DNA of 64,000 nucleotides, taken from the NCBI RefSeq assembly GCF_000378005.1, contig NZ_KB899040.1, positions 501,468 to 565,467 of the forward strand, read 5' to 3'. Positions 50,364-59,652 of this stretch are shown here, one piece after another. This DNA is from Coprothermobacter platensis DSM 11748. GTDB lineage: Bacteria > Coprothermobacterota > Coprothermobacteria > Coprothermobacterales > Coprothermobacteraceae. A program made the position numbers and the translations under genes. The notes under the pieces were generated by a model. It was not told the DNA's origin. It made no database searches and was given only the letters and a program-made list of their open reading frames with translations. Every line of letters starts with the position of its first letter. Within the stretch, counting starts at the first letter, position 1.

Positions 50364-51083
50364 GTGCGATACGTGTTTGGTAACTGGAAAATGAATGGAA
50401 CTATAGCTTTCACGCGTGATTATGTGAAAGCGTTGCTAAATGAAGTGCGACCTGCCACAGTGCAGGTCGCACTTTTTCCTCCATTTACTGCTTTAAGCAA
50501 TATGGCTGATGCTGTAAACGGTTCATTTGTTAAGTTCGGCTCTCAGAATATGTATTTTGAGGAGTCTGGTGCTTTTACAGGTGAAATTTCCCCTGCGATG
50601 TTAGAGGAAATTGGAGTGGATTATGTTTTACTTGGCCACTCTGAGAGACGGCATATATTTAATGAGAGCGACGAACTCTTAATGAAGAAACTTGAAGCAG
50701 CCCATAGACACAATTTCCCTGTGGTTTTCTGTATAGGAGAAACACTTGATGAAAGGAAGTCCGGGGTTACCAAAGATGTTATCAAAAGGCAACTGATTCT
50801 TGTAAAAGATCTTCTAAGATTAGGTGATCTTGTGGCTTACGAACCCGTTTGGGCCATCGGTACCGGTGTTACACCTACGATGGATGAGATTGCAGAAAGT
50901 ATTTCTTGGGTCAAGGACTACTTGAAGACAGACATACCTGTACTTTATGGCGGAAGTGTAAATAAAGGCAACGCGAAGGATATTGCTGCAATAAACATTG
51001 TTGATGGTGCTTTGGTTGGAGGAGCAAGTTTAAAAGTTGATGAATTTGCTATTATAATAAAAGCGTTCGGCGAGAATAATTAG
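50364..51083 (+). CDS. tpiA: Triosephosphate isomerase
   Basis: TpiA interconverts the triose phosphates. The 239-residue barrel has GNWKMN (Lys9), LGHSERR (catalytic His), AYEPVWAIGTG (catalytic Glu) and YGGSVNKGNA. The GTG start is set by GGAGG at 50351-50355. Length is slightly below the usual 250. A strong terminator-shaped hairpin lies in codons 27-38, which is highly unusual. Confidence 0.97.
   Translation: MRYVFGNWKMNGTIAFTRDYVKALLNEVRPATVQVALFPPFTALSNMADAVNGSFVKFGSQNMYFEESGAFTGEISPAMLEEIGVDYVLLGHSERRHIFNESDELLMKKLEAAHRHNFPVVFCIGETLDERKSGVTKDVIKRQLILVKDLLRLGDLVAYEPVWAIGTGVTPTMDEIAESISWVKDYLKTDIPVLYGGSVNKGNAKDIAAINIVDGALVGGASLKVDEFAIIIKAFGENN
50443..50477 (+). terminator. Strong intrinsic terminator shape inside tpiA
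   Basis: A perfect 13-bp stem (50443-50455 with 50462-50474) with the 6-base loop CACAGT runs into five T (50473-50477). Eight of 13 pairs are G-C. It starts 82 bases after the pgk stop. By simple counting a 13-bp perfect stem should occur in well under one window in a hundred. It could attenuate tpiA-secG relative to gap-pgk. The T-run is on the coding strand, so it is oriented to act on this operon. Confidence 0.55.
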
Positions 51084-51101
51084 CTGCGAGGTGTTTAAGC
51101 T

Positions 51102-51317
51102 ATGAAAGAAGTTTTGATGATTGTTTTAGGCGTTGTGTCTTTTATTTTGCTTCTGCTGATTTCGTTCCAGGAGCCTAAGGAAGAAGGTTTAGGCGCCATT
51201 GGAGGTTCTGCATCCATGTTCCACGGCGCATCTCCACGGAGTAAGTTGTTTGACAAGATGATTATAGGTTTTGGAATTGCCTATGTGGCGTTGGTAATTC
51301 TGACTGTACTTTTGTAG
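51102..51317 (+). CDS. secG: Protein translocase subunit SecG
   Basis: SecG is the small accessory subunit of the SecYEG channel. The 71-residue product has two membrane helices (about 3-23 and 52-70) flanking LISFQEPKEEGLGAIGG and a Gly/Ser-rich turn, which is the family plan. GAGGTG precedes the ATG. tpiA-secG is a frequent neighbour pair. Confidence 0.9.
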   Translation: MKEVLMIVLGVVSFILLLLISFQEPKEEGLGAIGGSASMFHGASPRSKLFDKMIIGFGIAYVALVILTVLL

Positions 51318-51326
51318 TGCTAAAAT
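51318..51326 (+). promoter_or_regulatory. Extended -10 promoter upstream of rpsO-pnp
   Basis: TG-C-TAAAAT directly after the secG stop has the extended -10 form. TTCTGA 17 bases further upstream is a poor -35. A transcript would have a leader of about 100 bases before rpsO, long enough for S15 control, but I cannot draw the known S15-binding fold with confidence. Confidence 0.4.
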
Positions 51327-51435
51327 AGTGATTGTATCTAATTAACAGTGGTTCCAAGGTACAAACGTTATTGAATAGCACGATTGTTCAGTTTTGATGA
51401 AAATACTGGACAAATCGCAAGTAGGAGGTATTTAT

Positions 51436-51699
51436 ATGGATAAAGAATTGAAGGAAAAGATTATTCAGGAGTATGCTACGCACCCAGGGGACACAGGTTC
51501 CCCAGAAGTTCAGGTTGCATTACTTACTACTCGGATACAAAATCTCACTGAACATCTACGTAGAAACCCTAAAGATGTGCATTCCCGGAGAGGCCTCATT
51601 CTTATGGTAAGTAAGAGAAGAAAACTTTTAAATTACCTGAGGGGGAAATCTCCAGAGAGGTATCAAACATTAATTCAGCGATTAGGATTGCGACGTTAG
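51436..51699 (+). CDS. rpsO: 30S ribosomal protein S15
   Basis: S15 organises the 16S central domain. The 87-residue product has the signature [22 protein letters not shown] (within about 22-43) and [23 protein letters not shown] 51436 follows AGGAGGT; the frame extends to 51394, but that part lacks homology. rpsO-pnp is nearly universal. The 118-base leader region is described with its promoter. Confidence 0.97.
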   Translation: MDKELKEKIIQEYATHPGDTGSPEVQVALLTTRIQNLTEHLRRNPKDVHSRRGLILMVSKRRKLLNYLRGKSPERYQTLIQRLGLRR

Positions 51700-51700
51700 T

Positions 51701-53803
51701 ATGATTGAAAGAAAAAGAATAGAAGTCAGTGGAACTATAGCTGGTAAAAATGTTGTTTTTCAATCTGGCTTTTTAGCTCTTCAGGCGAATGGGGCCGTGC
51801 TTGCTCGTTTTGGTGACACTACAAGCTTGTCTACAGTCCTTATGAGCAGTGAACCGAAACTGGATCAGGATTTCTTCCCACTTACTGTGGACTATGAAGA
51901 AAAGTCATATGCAGTAGGCAAGATACCTGGCGGGTTTTTAAAGAAGGAAGGGCGTCCCAGTGATGCTGAAATATTAAAAGCTAGATTGATTGATAGGGCC
52001 ATACGCCCTATGTTTCCAGATGGCATGCGCAATGAAGTACAAGTTCTTAACATGATATTGTCGGCTGATATGGAAAATCCACCTGATATCGTTGCTCTAA
52101 ATGGAACTGCCGCTGCCTTGGCTGTTTCTGATATTCCTTTGCCAGAACTAATCGCGGGCGTAAGGGTAGGGTACATAGATGGTAATTACGTGCTCAATCC
52201 GACTTTTGAAGAAATGTCCAAGTCTAAATTAGACTTGACAGTCGCGGGCACTCGTGATGCCATAGTCATGATCGAAGCTGGTGCGGCAGAGGTAGATAAA
52301 GAGTTACTACTGGGTGGATTGAGGTTTGCTCAAGATGGCATACGCCAGATTATTGATTTAATAGCGGAACTGCAAGAAAAAGCAGGACGTGAAAAGACGC
52401 AGGTAACTGTTGTGGAGTTCCCCACGGAACAGATGGACTTTTTGCGAGGTTACAGTGACCAATTGCAAAAAGCTATGGTTACCCCTATTAAGCAGGAAAG
52501 AGAGAAAGCTGTCGGCGAACTGAGAAAATCTGTTTACCAGACGATGCTTGAACAATATCCGGACTTAGGAGAACCGCTCTTCAACCTAATGTTTGAAGAG
52601 ATTCAAAGAGAAGTAGTCAGAGCCTATATGAAATCTACACGAAAACGTGTTGATGGAAGAAGCTTTGATGAGATAAGGCCTCTTTATGCCGAAAGCGGTG
52701 TTCTCCCTCGGGTTCACGGTTCTGGACTTTTCATCAGAGGTCAGACGCAGGTAATGTCCACGGTTACATTAGGGAGTTTTAGTGATGTACAGTTTATTGA
52801 TGCTATAGGTTTGGAAGAATTCAAACGTTTTATGCACCAGTATGATTTCCCGCCTTTTAGTACGGGTGAGCTGAAACCTCGTAGGGGACCGTCGCGTCGA
52901 GAGATTGGTCATGGTGCTCTTGTGGAAAGAGCGTTATCGTATTTGATTCCTTCTGAAGAAGATTTTCCTTATACCATACGCGTGGTAAGTGAAGTCCTTG
53001 AGAGCAATGGGTCTACTTCTATGGCAAGCACGTGCGCAAGTTCTATTGCCTTAATGAATGCTGGTGTCCCTATAGCTCGCCATGTTGGTGGTATTGCCAT
53101 GGGTTTGATAGAGTATGACGATGAAAATATTGTTCTTACAGATATTCAAGGTCTGGAAGATCATCTGGGCGATATGGATTTCAAGGTTGCTGGAACGCGC
53201 CAGGGCATTACTGCCTTACAGTTGGATGTTAAGGTTAAGGGCATAAGTGTTGACACATTAGATAAAGCTGTGGACCAAGCCGAAATAGCTCGGATGAAGA
53301 TACTAGATGTGCTTTATAACGCTATTCCTGAGCCAAAGTCGCTTTCCGAAACCGCTCCAAGAATTGTGAAAATTGAGATACCTATTGATAAAATAGGTGA
53401 AGTTATCGGACCCGGTGGAAGAAACGTTAAACGTATAGCTCAGGATACAGGAGCGACTATTGATATTCGTGAAGATGGTGTTGCTTTCATAAAAGGTCTT
53501 AGTGATGAATCTGTGAATATGGCTAAACAGCAAGTCGAAATGATTGCAAAAGATCCTGAAGTGGGAGAAGAGTTATCTGCGCGGGTTATTAAAGTAACCC
53601 CTTCTTACGCTATAGTAGAAATAGCTCCGGGAAAAACAGGATTGCTTCACGTTTCAGAAGTTTCAGAAACACGTATAAAGACGCTTGAGGATGTACTCAG
53701 CGTAGGAGATACAATAAAAGTTTGGGTAAAAGAGAAAGATGCCGAAGGGCGTCTCAGGTTTACCGCTAAGGAGAAAAAAGTCGAATCTCGGAAACAGGAA
53801 TAA
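51701..53803 (+). CDS. pnp: Polyribonucleotide nucleotidyltransferase (PNPase)
   Basis: PNPase degrades RNA phosphorolytically from the 3' end. The 700-residue product has two RNase PH domains ([21 protein letters not shown] split over 65-86; then [12 protein letters not shown] and [11 protein letters not shown]), a KH domain ([15 protein letters not shown]) and an S1 domain ([17 protein letters not shown]). Length is typical. The ATG follows rpsO by one base with no ribosome site between, so coupling is likely. With the RNase J gene 3 kb on, this is an RNA decay neighbourhood. Confidence 0.97.
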   Translation: MIERKRIEVSGTIAGKNVVFQSGFLALQANGAVLARFGDTTSLSTVLMSSEPKLDQDFFPLTVDYEEKSYAVGKIPGGFLKKEGRPSDAEILKARLIDRAIRPMFPDGMRNEVQVLNMILSADMENPPDIVALNGTAAALAVSDIPLPELIAGVRVGYIDGNYVLNPTFEEMSKSKLDLTVAGTRDAIVMIEAGAAEVDKELLLGGLRFAQDGIRQIIDLIAELQEKAGREKTQVTVVEFPTEQMDFLRGYSDQLQKAMVTPIKQEREKAVGELRKSVYQTMLEQYPDLGEPLFNLMFEEIQREVVRAYMKSTRKRVDGRSFDEIRPLYAESGVLPRVHGSGLFIRGQTQVMSTVTLGSFSDVQFIDAIGLEEFKRFMHQYDFPPFSTGELKPRRGPSRREIGHGALVERALSYLIPSEEDFPYTIRVVSEVLESNGSTSMASTCASSIALMNAGVPIARHVGGIAMGLIEYDDENIVLTDIQGLEDHLGDMDFKVAGTRQGITALQLDVKVKGISVDTLDKAVDQAEIARMKILDVLYNAIPEPKSLSETAPRIVKIEIPIDKIGEVIGPGGRNVKRIAQDTGATIDIREDGVAFIKGLSDESVNMAKQQVEMIAKDPEVGEELSARVIKVTPSYAIVEIAPGKTGLLHVSEVSETRIKTLEDVLSVGDTIKVWVKEKDAEGRLRFTAKEKKVESRKQE

Positions 53804-53806
53804 TCG

Positions 53807-54367
53807 ATGAACGAAAACCTATGGAAAGAGCTTGAACACTTTGCTCTTGGTTGCACCGCTTGCGAACTGTGCAAGACTCGAAAAAATGTGGTTTTCGGTT
53901 CAGGTGATCCGTTTTCCAGATTATGGCTCATTGGAGAGGCTCCTGGATCAACAGAAGACGAAAAAGGTTTACCTTTTGTAGGACAAGCTGGTTCTCTTTT
54001 GGATGGTTTTCTCACTAAGAATGGGTTCAAAAGAGACAGCTTGTTCATAACAAACGTGATCAAATGCAGGCCGCCTAATAACGCTGATCCTACTGATGAA
54101 CAAAAAGATCAGTGCTTTCCTATTTTGACTGCTCAGTTGTCCATAGGTAAGCCTAAATATGTTTTGGCTTTGGGAAGACATGCCGCAGAAGCATTGGTAC
54201 CAAGGCCATTTAAAAGTATAAAAGAAATTAGAGGACAGATCATCCAGTTGGATGAAGTAAAAGTCGTAGTCACTTATCATCCTGCAGCGGTTCTTAGAAA
54301 TCCTCGACTCGGTGAAATTGTTGACCATGATATTCAGATGATGTCCAAACTTATTGCTGGAGAGTGA
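53807..54367 (+). CDS. Type-4 uracil-DNA glycosylase (Fe-S cluster)
   Basis: The enzyme removes uracil from DNA; family 4 is typical of thermophiles. The 186-residue product has the motif GEAPGSTEDEKGLPFVGQAG and the later TYHPAAVLRN. It has the cluster cysteines C16, C19, C87 and C103, with an extra Cys22. It starts 3 bases after pnp and overlaps the RNase J gene by a few bases. Confidence 0.92.
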   Translation: MNENLWKELEHFALGCTACELCKTRKNVVFGSGDPFSRLWLIGEAPGSTEDEKGLPFVGQAGSLLDGFLTKNGFKRDSLFITNVIKCRPPNNADPTDEQKDQCFPILTAQLSIGKPKYVLALGRHAAEALVPRPFKSIKEIRGQIIQLDEVKVVVTYHPAAVLRNPRLGEIVDHDIQMMSKLIAGE

Positions 54368-54369
54368 AT

Positions 54370-56019
54370 ATGATTAGGTTTTATGCACTTGGTGGTTTAG
54401 GTGAAATTGGTAAGAATTTGTATGTTGTAGAAAAAGATGGAAAAATACTCATACTTGATTGTGGTCTTAAGTTTTCGGATGTTCCCGGAGTAGATTTTCT
54501 TCTTCCAGATTTTTCATATTTAGAAAAAAGAGCGAAAGATATTGTCGGGCTATTCTTGAGCCACGGGCACGAAGATCATATTGGTGGTGTTCCATTTTTC
54601 TTGCAACGTGTTCGTGTACCTGTGATAAGCTCCAGACTAAGCTTGGAACTGGTAAAAGCGAATCTCGGTTCCAAAGCATCAGAATATGAGTTTATTCAGG
54701 TAGCACCTGGCGAATCTATGGAGTTAAACCCGTTTGAGCTTCACTTTGTGGAAATGCGTCATTCAATACCGGAAGCATTAGGTCTCTACATTAAGACTGA
54801 TGAAGCGCGAATTTTCTTTACAGGTGATTACAAAATCGAAGTGGCCCCAGTCTCTGGGAAACCAACTGATTTTAAAACGCTGTCCAGTATAGGAGAAGAA
54901 GGTGTTGATTTCCTTCTTGCAGATTCGACGAATGCCGAGCCATCCATGGTGTGGAATGGAGGAGGAAGTGCGGCAGATTGTCTGACTGAACAACAGGTTT
55001 ATGAGTTGCTGGACAAAGAGATAAGTAGTTCCACGGGTCGTGTAATTGTAAGTACGTTTGCTTCTCACATTGACCGTATTCAACAGATTATTAAAATCGC
55101 TCAGAAGGAAGAACGCAGTGTAGCCATTGAAGGCCGCAGTTTAATTAAAAATATGAAAATTGCTGAGAAGCTCGGATATATGGATGGTTTAAGCCATCGT
55201 ATTGTCACTGCTCAAGCACTGGAGGCACTTCCAAGAAATAAGCAGATGATCATCGCTAGCGGTAGTCAAGGTGAGCCACTTTCAGCTTTGGTCAGGATAT
55301 CTTCGGGAACACATAAACGTGTGAAAGTTGAAAAGGGCGATAAGGTTATCATAGCAGCTTACCCCATACCTGGGAACGAAAGAGCCGTTACAGATGTCAT
55401 TAATAGTTTGCTTTACAAAGGAGCAGAAGTTAGGTTCATACATAGCTCTGGGCATCCTTGTACAGCAAAAGATCATCAACTAATCATGCTTAATCTTTTG
55501 AAACCGCGCTATCTAGTACCCATTCACGGAGAGTGGCAACATTTGGTGGGGCATGCAGATATAGGAAAACGTGCAGGTTTACCTTCCGAGAATATTTTTC
55601 TCATGGAAAATGGTGATGTCTTGGTTTATGAAAAAGACAAGGACAACCCTAGGATAAAGAAGCATGGTATAGAGAACGTTGGTACCTTTATAGTGGATGG
55701 CATACTTAGCAAAGTGGAAGCGGCTGTGGCTGTTAAAGAACGTATGAAAATTGGTGCTGAAGGTGTTGTGATCGTCGAAGCTGTTTATATGGAAGACAAG
55801 CATGACTGGTTGGTGGATACTGTCATGCTTGGTGTCGTTACGGAATCTTCGCAAAACACAGTGAGCAAATCTCTTAACGATGCTCTTTACAAAATGTTGA
55901 GTGACCAATCTCCTGATGCTATGAGTGGGTTAGAATCGCGTATAACAGCTTCAGTAAAAGAGTACCTAAAAGGTATGAACCAGTATCCTGAAGTAGTGGT
56001 CCGCCTAAGTACAATATAG
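54370..56019 (+). CDS. rnj: Ribonuclease J
   Basis: RNase J is a metallo-beta-lactamase nuclease with endo- and 5'-exonuclease activity in mRNA decay. From ATG 54370 the product has 549 residues: GGLGEIGKN, the metal motif SHGHEDH (H65, H67, D69, H70), GDYKIE, the beta-CASP motifs FASHIDR, SGSQGEP and SSGHPC, and a C-terminal domain. GGAG at 54359-54362 sets ATG 54370 over the GTG at 54364. Whether it is J1 or J2 type cannot be said. Confidence 0.95.
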   Translation: MIRFYALGGLGEIGKNLYVVEKDGKILILDCGLKFSDVPGVDFLLPDFSYLEKRAKDIVGLFLSHGHEDHIGGVPFFLQRVRVPVISSRLSLELVKANLGSKASEYEFIQVAPGESMELNPFELHFVEMRHSIPEALGLYIKTDEARIFFTGDYKIEVAPVSGKPTDFKTLSSIGEEGVDFLLADSTNAEPSMVWNGGGSAADCLTEQQVYELLDKEISSSTGRVIVSTFASHIDRIQQIIKIAQKEERSVAIEGRSLIKNMKIAEKLGYMDGLSHRIVTAQALEALPRNKQMIIASGSQGEPLSALVRISSGTHKRVKVEKGDKVIIAAYPIPGNERAVTDVINSLLYKGAEVRFIHSSGHPCTAKDHQLIMLNLLKPRYLVPIHGEWQHLVGHADIGKRAGLPSENIFLMENGDVLVYEKDKDNPRIKKHGIENVGTFIVDGILSKVEAAVAVKERMKIGAEGVVIVEAVYMEDKHDWLVDTVMLGVVTESSQNTVSKSLNDALYKMLSDQSPDAMSGLESRITASVKEYLKGMNQYPEVVVRLSTI

Positions 56020-56058
56020 ACTACCGTTCAATTGAGCTCAGGTGGGGAGGTGTTTGTT

Positions 56059-56451
56059 ATGCTAAAGGGGTTTAGGGAGTTTCTCTCTAGAGGCAACGTT
56101 GTTGACCTGGCTGTAGCTGTTATTGTAGGTGCTGCGTTCAACAATGTGGTGAATTCGTTAGTAAAAGACCTTTTCACGCCATTGCTCGGTCTTATTGGCG
56201 GTTTACCAGATTTTAGCAATTGGAAACTTGGCCCAGTGATGATCGGTTCTTTTATAAACAGTGTAATTTCTTTCGTTGTTATTGCGGGCATTGTTTATTT
56301 TGTTATTGTTCTGCCACTTAACAGTCTGGAAAACAGAACTAAACAGCGAGAGCAGAAAATAGCCTCACCGCCGGAACCATCTGAAGAAGTTAAACTCTTA
56401 CGCCAAATCGTTGAATTACTTCAAAAGAACTCCGGCGGCGAGCAGAGCTAG
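56059..56451 (+). CDS. mscL: Large-conductance mechanosensitive channel
   Basis: MscL opens at high membrane tension to release osmolytes. The 130-residue product has the N-terminal FREFLSRGNVVDLAVAVIVGAAF, two membrane helices and a C-terminal charged helix (EEVKLLRQIVELLQK) typical of the bundle. ATG 56059 follows GGGGAGGTG; an upstream in-frame TTG at 56032 lies before that site. It converges with the cupin gene, leaving 5 bases and no terminator. Confidence 0.95.
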   Translation: MLKGFREFLSRGNVVDLAVAVIVGAAFNNVVNSLVKDLFTPLLGLIGGLPDFSNWKLGPVMIGSFINSVISFVVIAGIVYFVIVLPLNSLENRTKQREQKIASPPEPSEEVKLLRQIVELLQKNSGGEQS

Positions 56452-56456
56452 TATGC

Positions 56457-56804
56457 TTAATCGCGCTTAGGAATTACGCAAATGAACTTCCACACAGAAG
56501 AACCAGTGTTTTCGTAGCCATGAAGTGCTTGCGGTTCTATGAACATTGCATCTCCTGCTTTTACATCTACAGGTTCGTCACCTACAGTTATGCGCCCTTC
56601 TCCTTCTAATGTAAAAATCTCATGTTCCCAAGAATGACGGTGAGGAAACATTTTGGCTCCCACCGGAAATTCGAAGAGCCGCATCTCAAAGTGAGGGACA
56701 CCTATGTCCTTGTGAAGTAACCAGCGGATGCTTACGCCTCCCTCTGTACCTGAAACATCCTCTGTAGGTACATCTTTGTAATTGACCTTATAATAATCAG
56801 CCAT
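56457..56804 (-). CDS. Single-domain cupin protein
   Basis: This small beta-barrel metal-binding protein has 115 residues and no known substrate. The first cupin motif is PHRHSWEHEIFTLEGEG (H55, H57, E62); the second is FIEPQALHGYENTG (H95). Such stand-alone cupins may be sugar-phosphate isomerases, dioxygenases or sensors; sequence does not decide. It is on the minus strand with a good GGAGGTGAT site and diverges from rpsB. Confidence 0.85.
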   Translation of the reverse strand: MADYYKVNYKDVPTEDVSGTEGGVSIRWLLHKDIGVPHFEMRLFEFPVGAKMFPHRHSWEHEIFTLEGEGRITVGDEPVDVKAGDAMFIEPQALHGYENTGSSVWKFICVIPKRD

Positions 56805-56841
56805 ACGATCACCTCCAAGGCTTATTCTATCATTGTTGCTG

Positions 56842-56850
56842 TGCTATAAT
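56842..56850 (+). promoter_or_regulatory. Extended -10 promoter of rpsB
   Basis: TG-C-TATAAT (56842-56850) is a perfect extended -10. TTATTC at 56822-56827 is a poor -35, which extended -10 promoters tolerate. Transcription should start near 56857, giving a leader of about 95 bases. Confidence 0.6.
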
Positions 56851-56856
56851 TAAAAA

Positions 56857-56952
56857 GCTATGGAAGTAAGCACGTCCCTTTTAAGGCATGGCTCCCACAT
56901 AAATAGTGGGTAATAGGGGCGGAAGAATAAAAACCATTTGGAGGTGTTTTTT
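56857..56952 (+). promoter_or_regulatory. Candidate structured leader of rpsB-tsf
   Basis: An outer stem GTCCC/GGGGC (56874-56878 with 56916-56920, one G-T) encloses an inner hairpin CCCAC/GTGGG (56894-56898 with 56906-56910, 7-base loop) and an unpaired AAGGCATGG. This could be an S2-binding element for autoregulation, as known for rpsB leaders in other groups, but it matches no family I can name. Stems are short. Confidence 0.35.
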
Positions 56953-57762
56953 GTGGCAGTAGTGACGTTGAAACAGTTATTAGAGGCCGGTGTACATTTT
57001 GGCCATCAGACAAGACGCTGGAACCCTAAAATGAAACCATTCATTTATGCTGAGAGGAATGGCATATACATTATTGATCTGCAAAAGACGTATGAGCAGT
57101 TGGAGAAGGCGTACGATTTTGTGAGGGATGCCAGTAAAGATGGCAAAGTTGTTCTGTTTGTAGGTACAAAACGGCAAGCTCAGGAACCAATTCGTGAAGA
57201 AGCGGAAAGAGCAGGCATGCCTTATGTCAATCAGCGGTGGATCGGTGGGTTCTTAACGAACTTCCGTACCATACGTGGTCGTATAAAGAAATATAAGGAA
57301 CTGCTTGCACTTAAAGAACAGGGCTATATTGAGTCACTCGGTTATAAAGAGCAGAAAACAGTGATGAGAGAATTAGATAAGTTGGATAAATACTATTCGG
57401 GTGTGAAAGATATGGAAACGCTTCCGGATGTGCTTTTTGTGGTTGATACGAAAAAAGAGGAAGCAGCAATAAGGGAAGCAAAGAAGATTGGTATACCTGT
57501 GGTCGCAATGGTAGATACAAACTGTGATCCAGATATGATCGATTATCCCATACCTGCAAACGACGATGCTGTTAGAGCTATCAAACTGGTTACTTCTAAA
57601 ATTGCGGACGCTATTTTAGAAGGCCGGGAAGGACGTCAAGGTGTAGTTACACCAGAAGGCCAACAGGCAAGCATGGAAGAAATAGCTGAGGAACTGGAAG
57701 GCATCGATGAGACCGAGAAATATCTCGATTTGATCGAAGACCAAGAAAAGGAGGAAGAGTAA
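56953..57762 (+). CDS. rpsB: 30S ribosomal protein S2
   Basis: S2 binds late to the 30S head. The 269-residue product has [29 protein letters not shown], the [13 protein letters not shown] stretch and [20 protein letters not shown]. It ends in an acidic tail (EDQEKEEE). The start is GTG 56953, set by GGAGGTG at 56940-56946; the upstream in-frame TTG overlaps that site. tsf follows after 2 bases. Confidence 0.97.
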   Translation: MAVVTLKQLLEAGVHFGHQTRRWNPKMKPFIYAERNGIYIIDLQKTYEQLEKAYDFVRDASKDGKVVLFVGTKRQAQEPIREEAERAGMPYVNQRWIGGFLTNFRTIRGRIKKYKELLALKEQGYIESLGYKEQKTVMRELDKLDKYYSGVKDMETLPDVLFVVDTKKEEAAIREAKKIGIPVVAMVDTNCDPDMIDYPIPANDDAVRAIKLVTSKIADAILEGREGRQGVVTPEGQQASMEEIAEELEGIDETEKYLDLIEDQEKEEE

Positions 57763-57764
57763 CA

Positions 57765-58358
57765 ATGGATATATCTGCTTCATGTGTGAAACAACTCCGT
57801 GATGAAACCGGAGCTGGTTTCATGGAGTGCAAAAAAGCATTACAGGAAACAAATGGCGATATGGAAAAGGCAAAGGAAGTACTGAAGGAAAAAGGTCTTG
57901 CTAAGGCTGAGAAAAAGGCCGGGCGTGCTGCGTCACAAGGGCTCATCCACTCTTATATTCACGGTGAGGGTAAACTTGGCGTCCTTGTTGAGGTTAACTG
58001 CGAAACCGATTTCGTTGCAAGGACGGACGATTTTAAAGAACTTGTCCACGAAATAGCGTTGCAGATAGCAGGTATGGCTCCTGAGTACGTCAGCATTGAA
58101 GATGTACCTGCTGACGTGTTGGAGCAAGAAAAAGAACTGTACAGAAAACAAGCTGAAAATGAAGGGAAGCCTGCTGAGATTATAGATAAGATCGTAGAAG
58201 GAAAAGTACAGAATTTTTATAAAACCAAAGTTCTATTGGAGCAACCTTATGTAAGAGACGATTCTAAGGTCGTAAAAGATCTCATCAAAGAAAAAATAGC
58301 TTTGATCGGCGAGAATATCGTCGTACGTCGGTTTGTTCGTTGGACTTTAGGTGAGTGA
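57765..58358 (+). CDS. tsf: Translation elongation factor Ts
   Basis: EF-Ts recharges EF-Tu with GTP. The 197-residue product is the short form: UBA-like N-terminus with VKQLRDETGAGFMECKKAL (about 8-26), the TDFV motif in NCETDFVAR, and one core subdomain ending in NIVVRRFVRW. The ATG is preceded by AAGGAGGAAG. Order rpsB-tsf-pyrH-frr is standard. Confidence 0.96.
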   Translation: MDISASCVKQLRDETGAGFMECKKALQETNGDMEKAKEVLKEKGLAKAEKKAGRAASQGLIHSYIHGEGKLGVLVEVNCETDFVARTDDFKELVHEIALQIAGMAPEYVSIEDVPADVLEQEKELYRKQAENEGKPAEIIDKIVEGKVQNFYKTKVLLEQPYVRDDSKVVKDLIKEKIALIGENIVVRRFVRWTLGE

Positions 58359-58363
58359 AGGCC

Positions 58364-59080
58364 ATGCAGCCCTTTAAAAGGTTGCTGGTAAAATTAAGTG
58401 GCGAATTGTTGGGCGGAGAAAACATCGTTTTCTCCGCTCCTTATTTAGATGCTCTCTGTAATGCGGTTAGTGCTCTGAAGCAGTCCGACCGAGAATTGGC
58501 ATTTGTGGTTGGCGGAGGAAATATATGGCGAGGGCGCGATGCAGAGAGATTAAAGATTGATAGTACTGATGCAGATTACGTAGGTATGTTGGCTACTGCA
58601 GTGAATGGTTTAATGCTTAAAAGTGTCTTTGAAAGCAGAGGCATAGGAACAGAATTAGTTTCGAGCTTCAACATTGATGGTATAGCCTGTCGCAAACATC
58701 CTTCGGAAGTAAGAGAGCTGATCAAACAGCAGGTTGTAGTTTTTGTGGGAGGAACAGGTATGCCTCATCTAACCACTGATACCTTGGCTGCGATAAGAGC
58801 TGTGGAAATTGGTGCGGACACATTGGTTAAACTGACAAAAGTTGATGGCGTTTATGATAAAGATCCTGAGAAATACAAAGATGCAAAGAAATTTGATCGT
58901 ATTTCCTTTGATGAAGCTTTGCAAAAGCGTTTAGAAATTATGGATTTAGCAGCTTTCGAATTGTTGCGTGATCATCATATTTCGGTGGCTGTTATAAAAG
59001 GAACAGATCCAAAAGCGTTAACACGTTTTGTAGATAACCCGCAAGAAGGAACATTGGTTTTGCCAACAGTGGAGGTGTGA
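58364..59080 (+). CDS. pyrH: Uridylate kinase
   Basis: PyrH phosphorylates UMP. From ATG 58364 the product has 238 residues: LLVKLSGELLGG, VGGGNIWRGRD, the DSTDADYVGMLATAVNGL region, VGGTGMPHLTTDT and KVDGVYDKDP. GTG 58355, overlapping the tsf stop, is also possible, but GGTGA at 58350-58354 fits ATG 58364 better. A strong hairpin lies about 50-75 bases into the gene. Confidence 0.95.
   Translation: MQPFKRLLVKLSGELLGGENIVFSAPYLDALCNAVSALKQSDRELAFVVGGGNIWRGRDAERLKIDSTDADYVGMLATAVNGLMLKSVFESRGIGTELVSSFNIDGIACRKHPSEVRELIKQQVVVFVGGTGMPHLTTDTLAAIRAVEIGADTLVKLTKVDGVYDKDPEKYKDAKKFDRISFDEALQKRLEIMDLAAFELLRDHHISVAVIKGTDPKALTRFVDNPQEGTLVLPTVEV
58413..58437 (+). promoter_or_regulatory. Strong hairpin near the 5' end of pyrH
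   Basis: Eleven-base perfect arms GCGGAGAAAAC (58413-58423) and GTTTTCTCCGC (58427-58437) flank a 3-base loop; wobble and one more pair extend the stem. It is followed by TCCTTATTT, not a clean T-run, so a translation or RNA-stability role is likelier than termination. By rough count an 11-base stem is expected about once in ten windows. Confidence 0.4.
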
Positions 59081-59085
59081 ACTTT

Positions 59086-59646
59086 ATGAAAGAGCATGAA
59101 ATAACCAAGGAAGCCAGAGACCATTTCAAGAAGACTATAGACACTATGAGCGAACAGCTCAGCACTATTCGTGCTTCACGGGTGAGCCCTGCCATACTGG
59201 AGCCTATAACTGTGGAGTATGGTGGCTCTAAGTACAGGATAAATGACTTGGCTATGATAGTTGCTCAGGATGCACGTACACTGTTAATAGAACCTTGGGA
59301 CAACTCCATGATTCCGGCTATTTCAAAGGCCATACAGAAAGCTAATATCGGTGCTAATCCTAGTGACGATGGTAAAAGCATAAAACTGCTGTTTCCTACA
59401 CTATCTCAAGAGCGACGTCAAGAACTCACAAAACTTGTAGATAAGTATCTGGAAGAAGCTCGTATCGCCTTGCGTAATATCCGCCGCGAGTACGTGGATG
59501 AGGTAAAAGGAAAAGAAAAGAAGAAAGAACTCTCAGAAGACGAAAGCAGACGAGTCCAGAATGAAATTCAGAAAGTCTACGAAGAGTTTGAAAAAGAAAT
59601 GGAGCAAATTTGTGATAAGAAACGAAAAGAGATTATGGAAGAGTGA
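59086..59646 (+). CDS. frr: Ribosome recycling factor
   Basis: Frr splits the post-termination ribosome together with EF-G. The 186-residue product has the three-helix bundle with LSTIRASRVSPAILEPITVEYGG (within 20-45), IEPWDNSMIPAISKAI and the C-terminal helix rich in K and E. The start is ATG 59086, 8 bases after GGAGGTG; the GTG at 59077 overlaps that site. It is followed by cdsA; uppS, normally next, is absent. Confidence 0.96.
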   Translation: MKEHEITKEARDHFKKTIDTMSEQLSTIRASRVSPAILEPITVEYGGSKYRINDLAMIVAQDARTLLIEPWDNSMIPAISKAIQKANIGANPSDDGKSIKLLFPTLSQERRQELTKLVDKYLEEARIALRNIRREYVDEVKGKEKKKELSEDESRRVQNEIQKVYEEFEKEMEQICDKKRKEIMEE

Positions 59647-59652
59647 ATCAGG

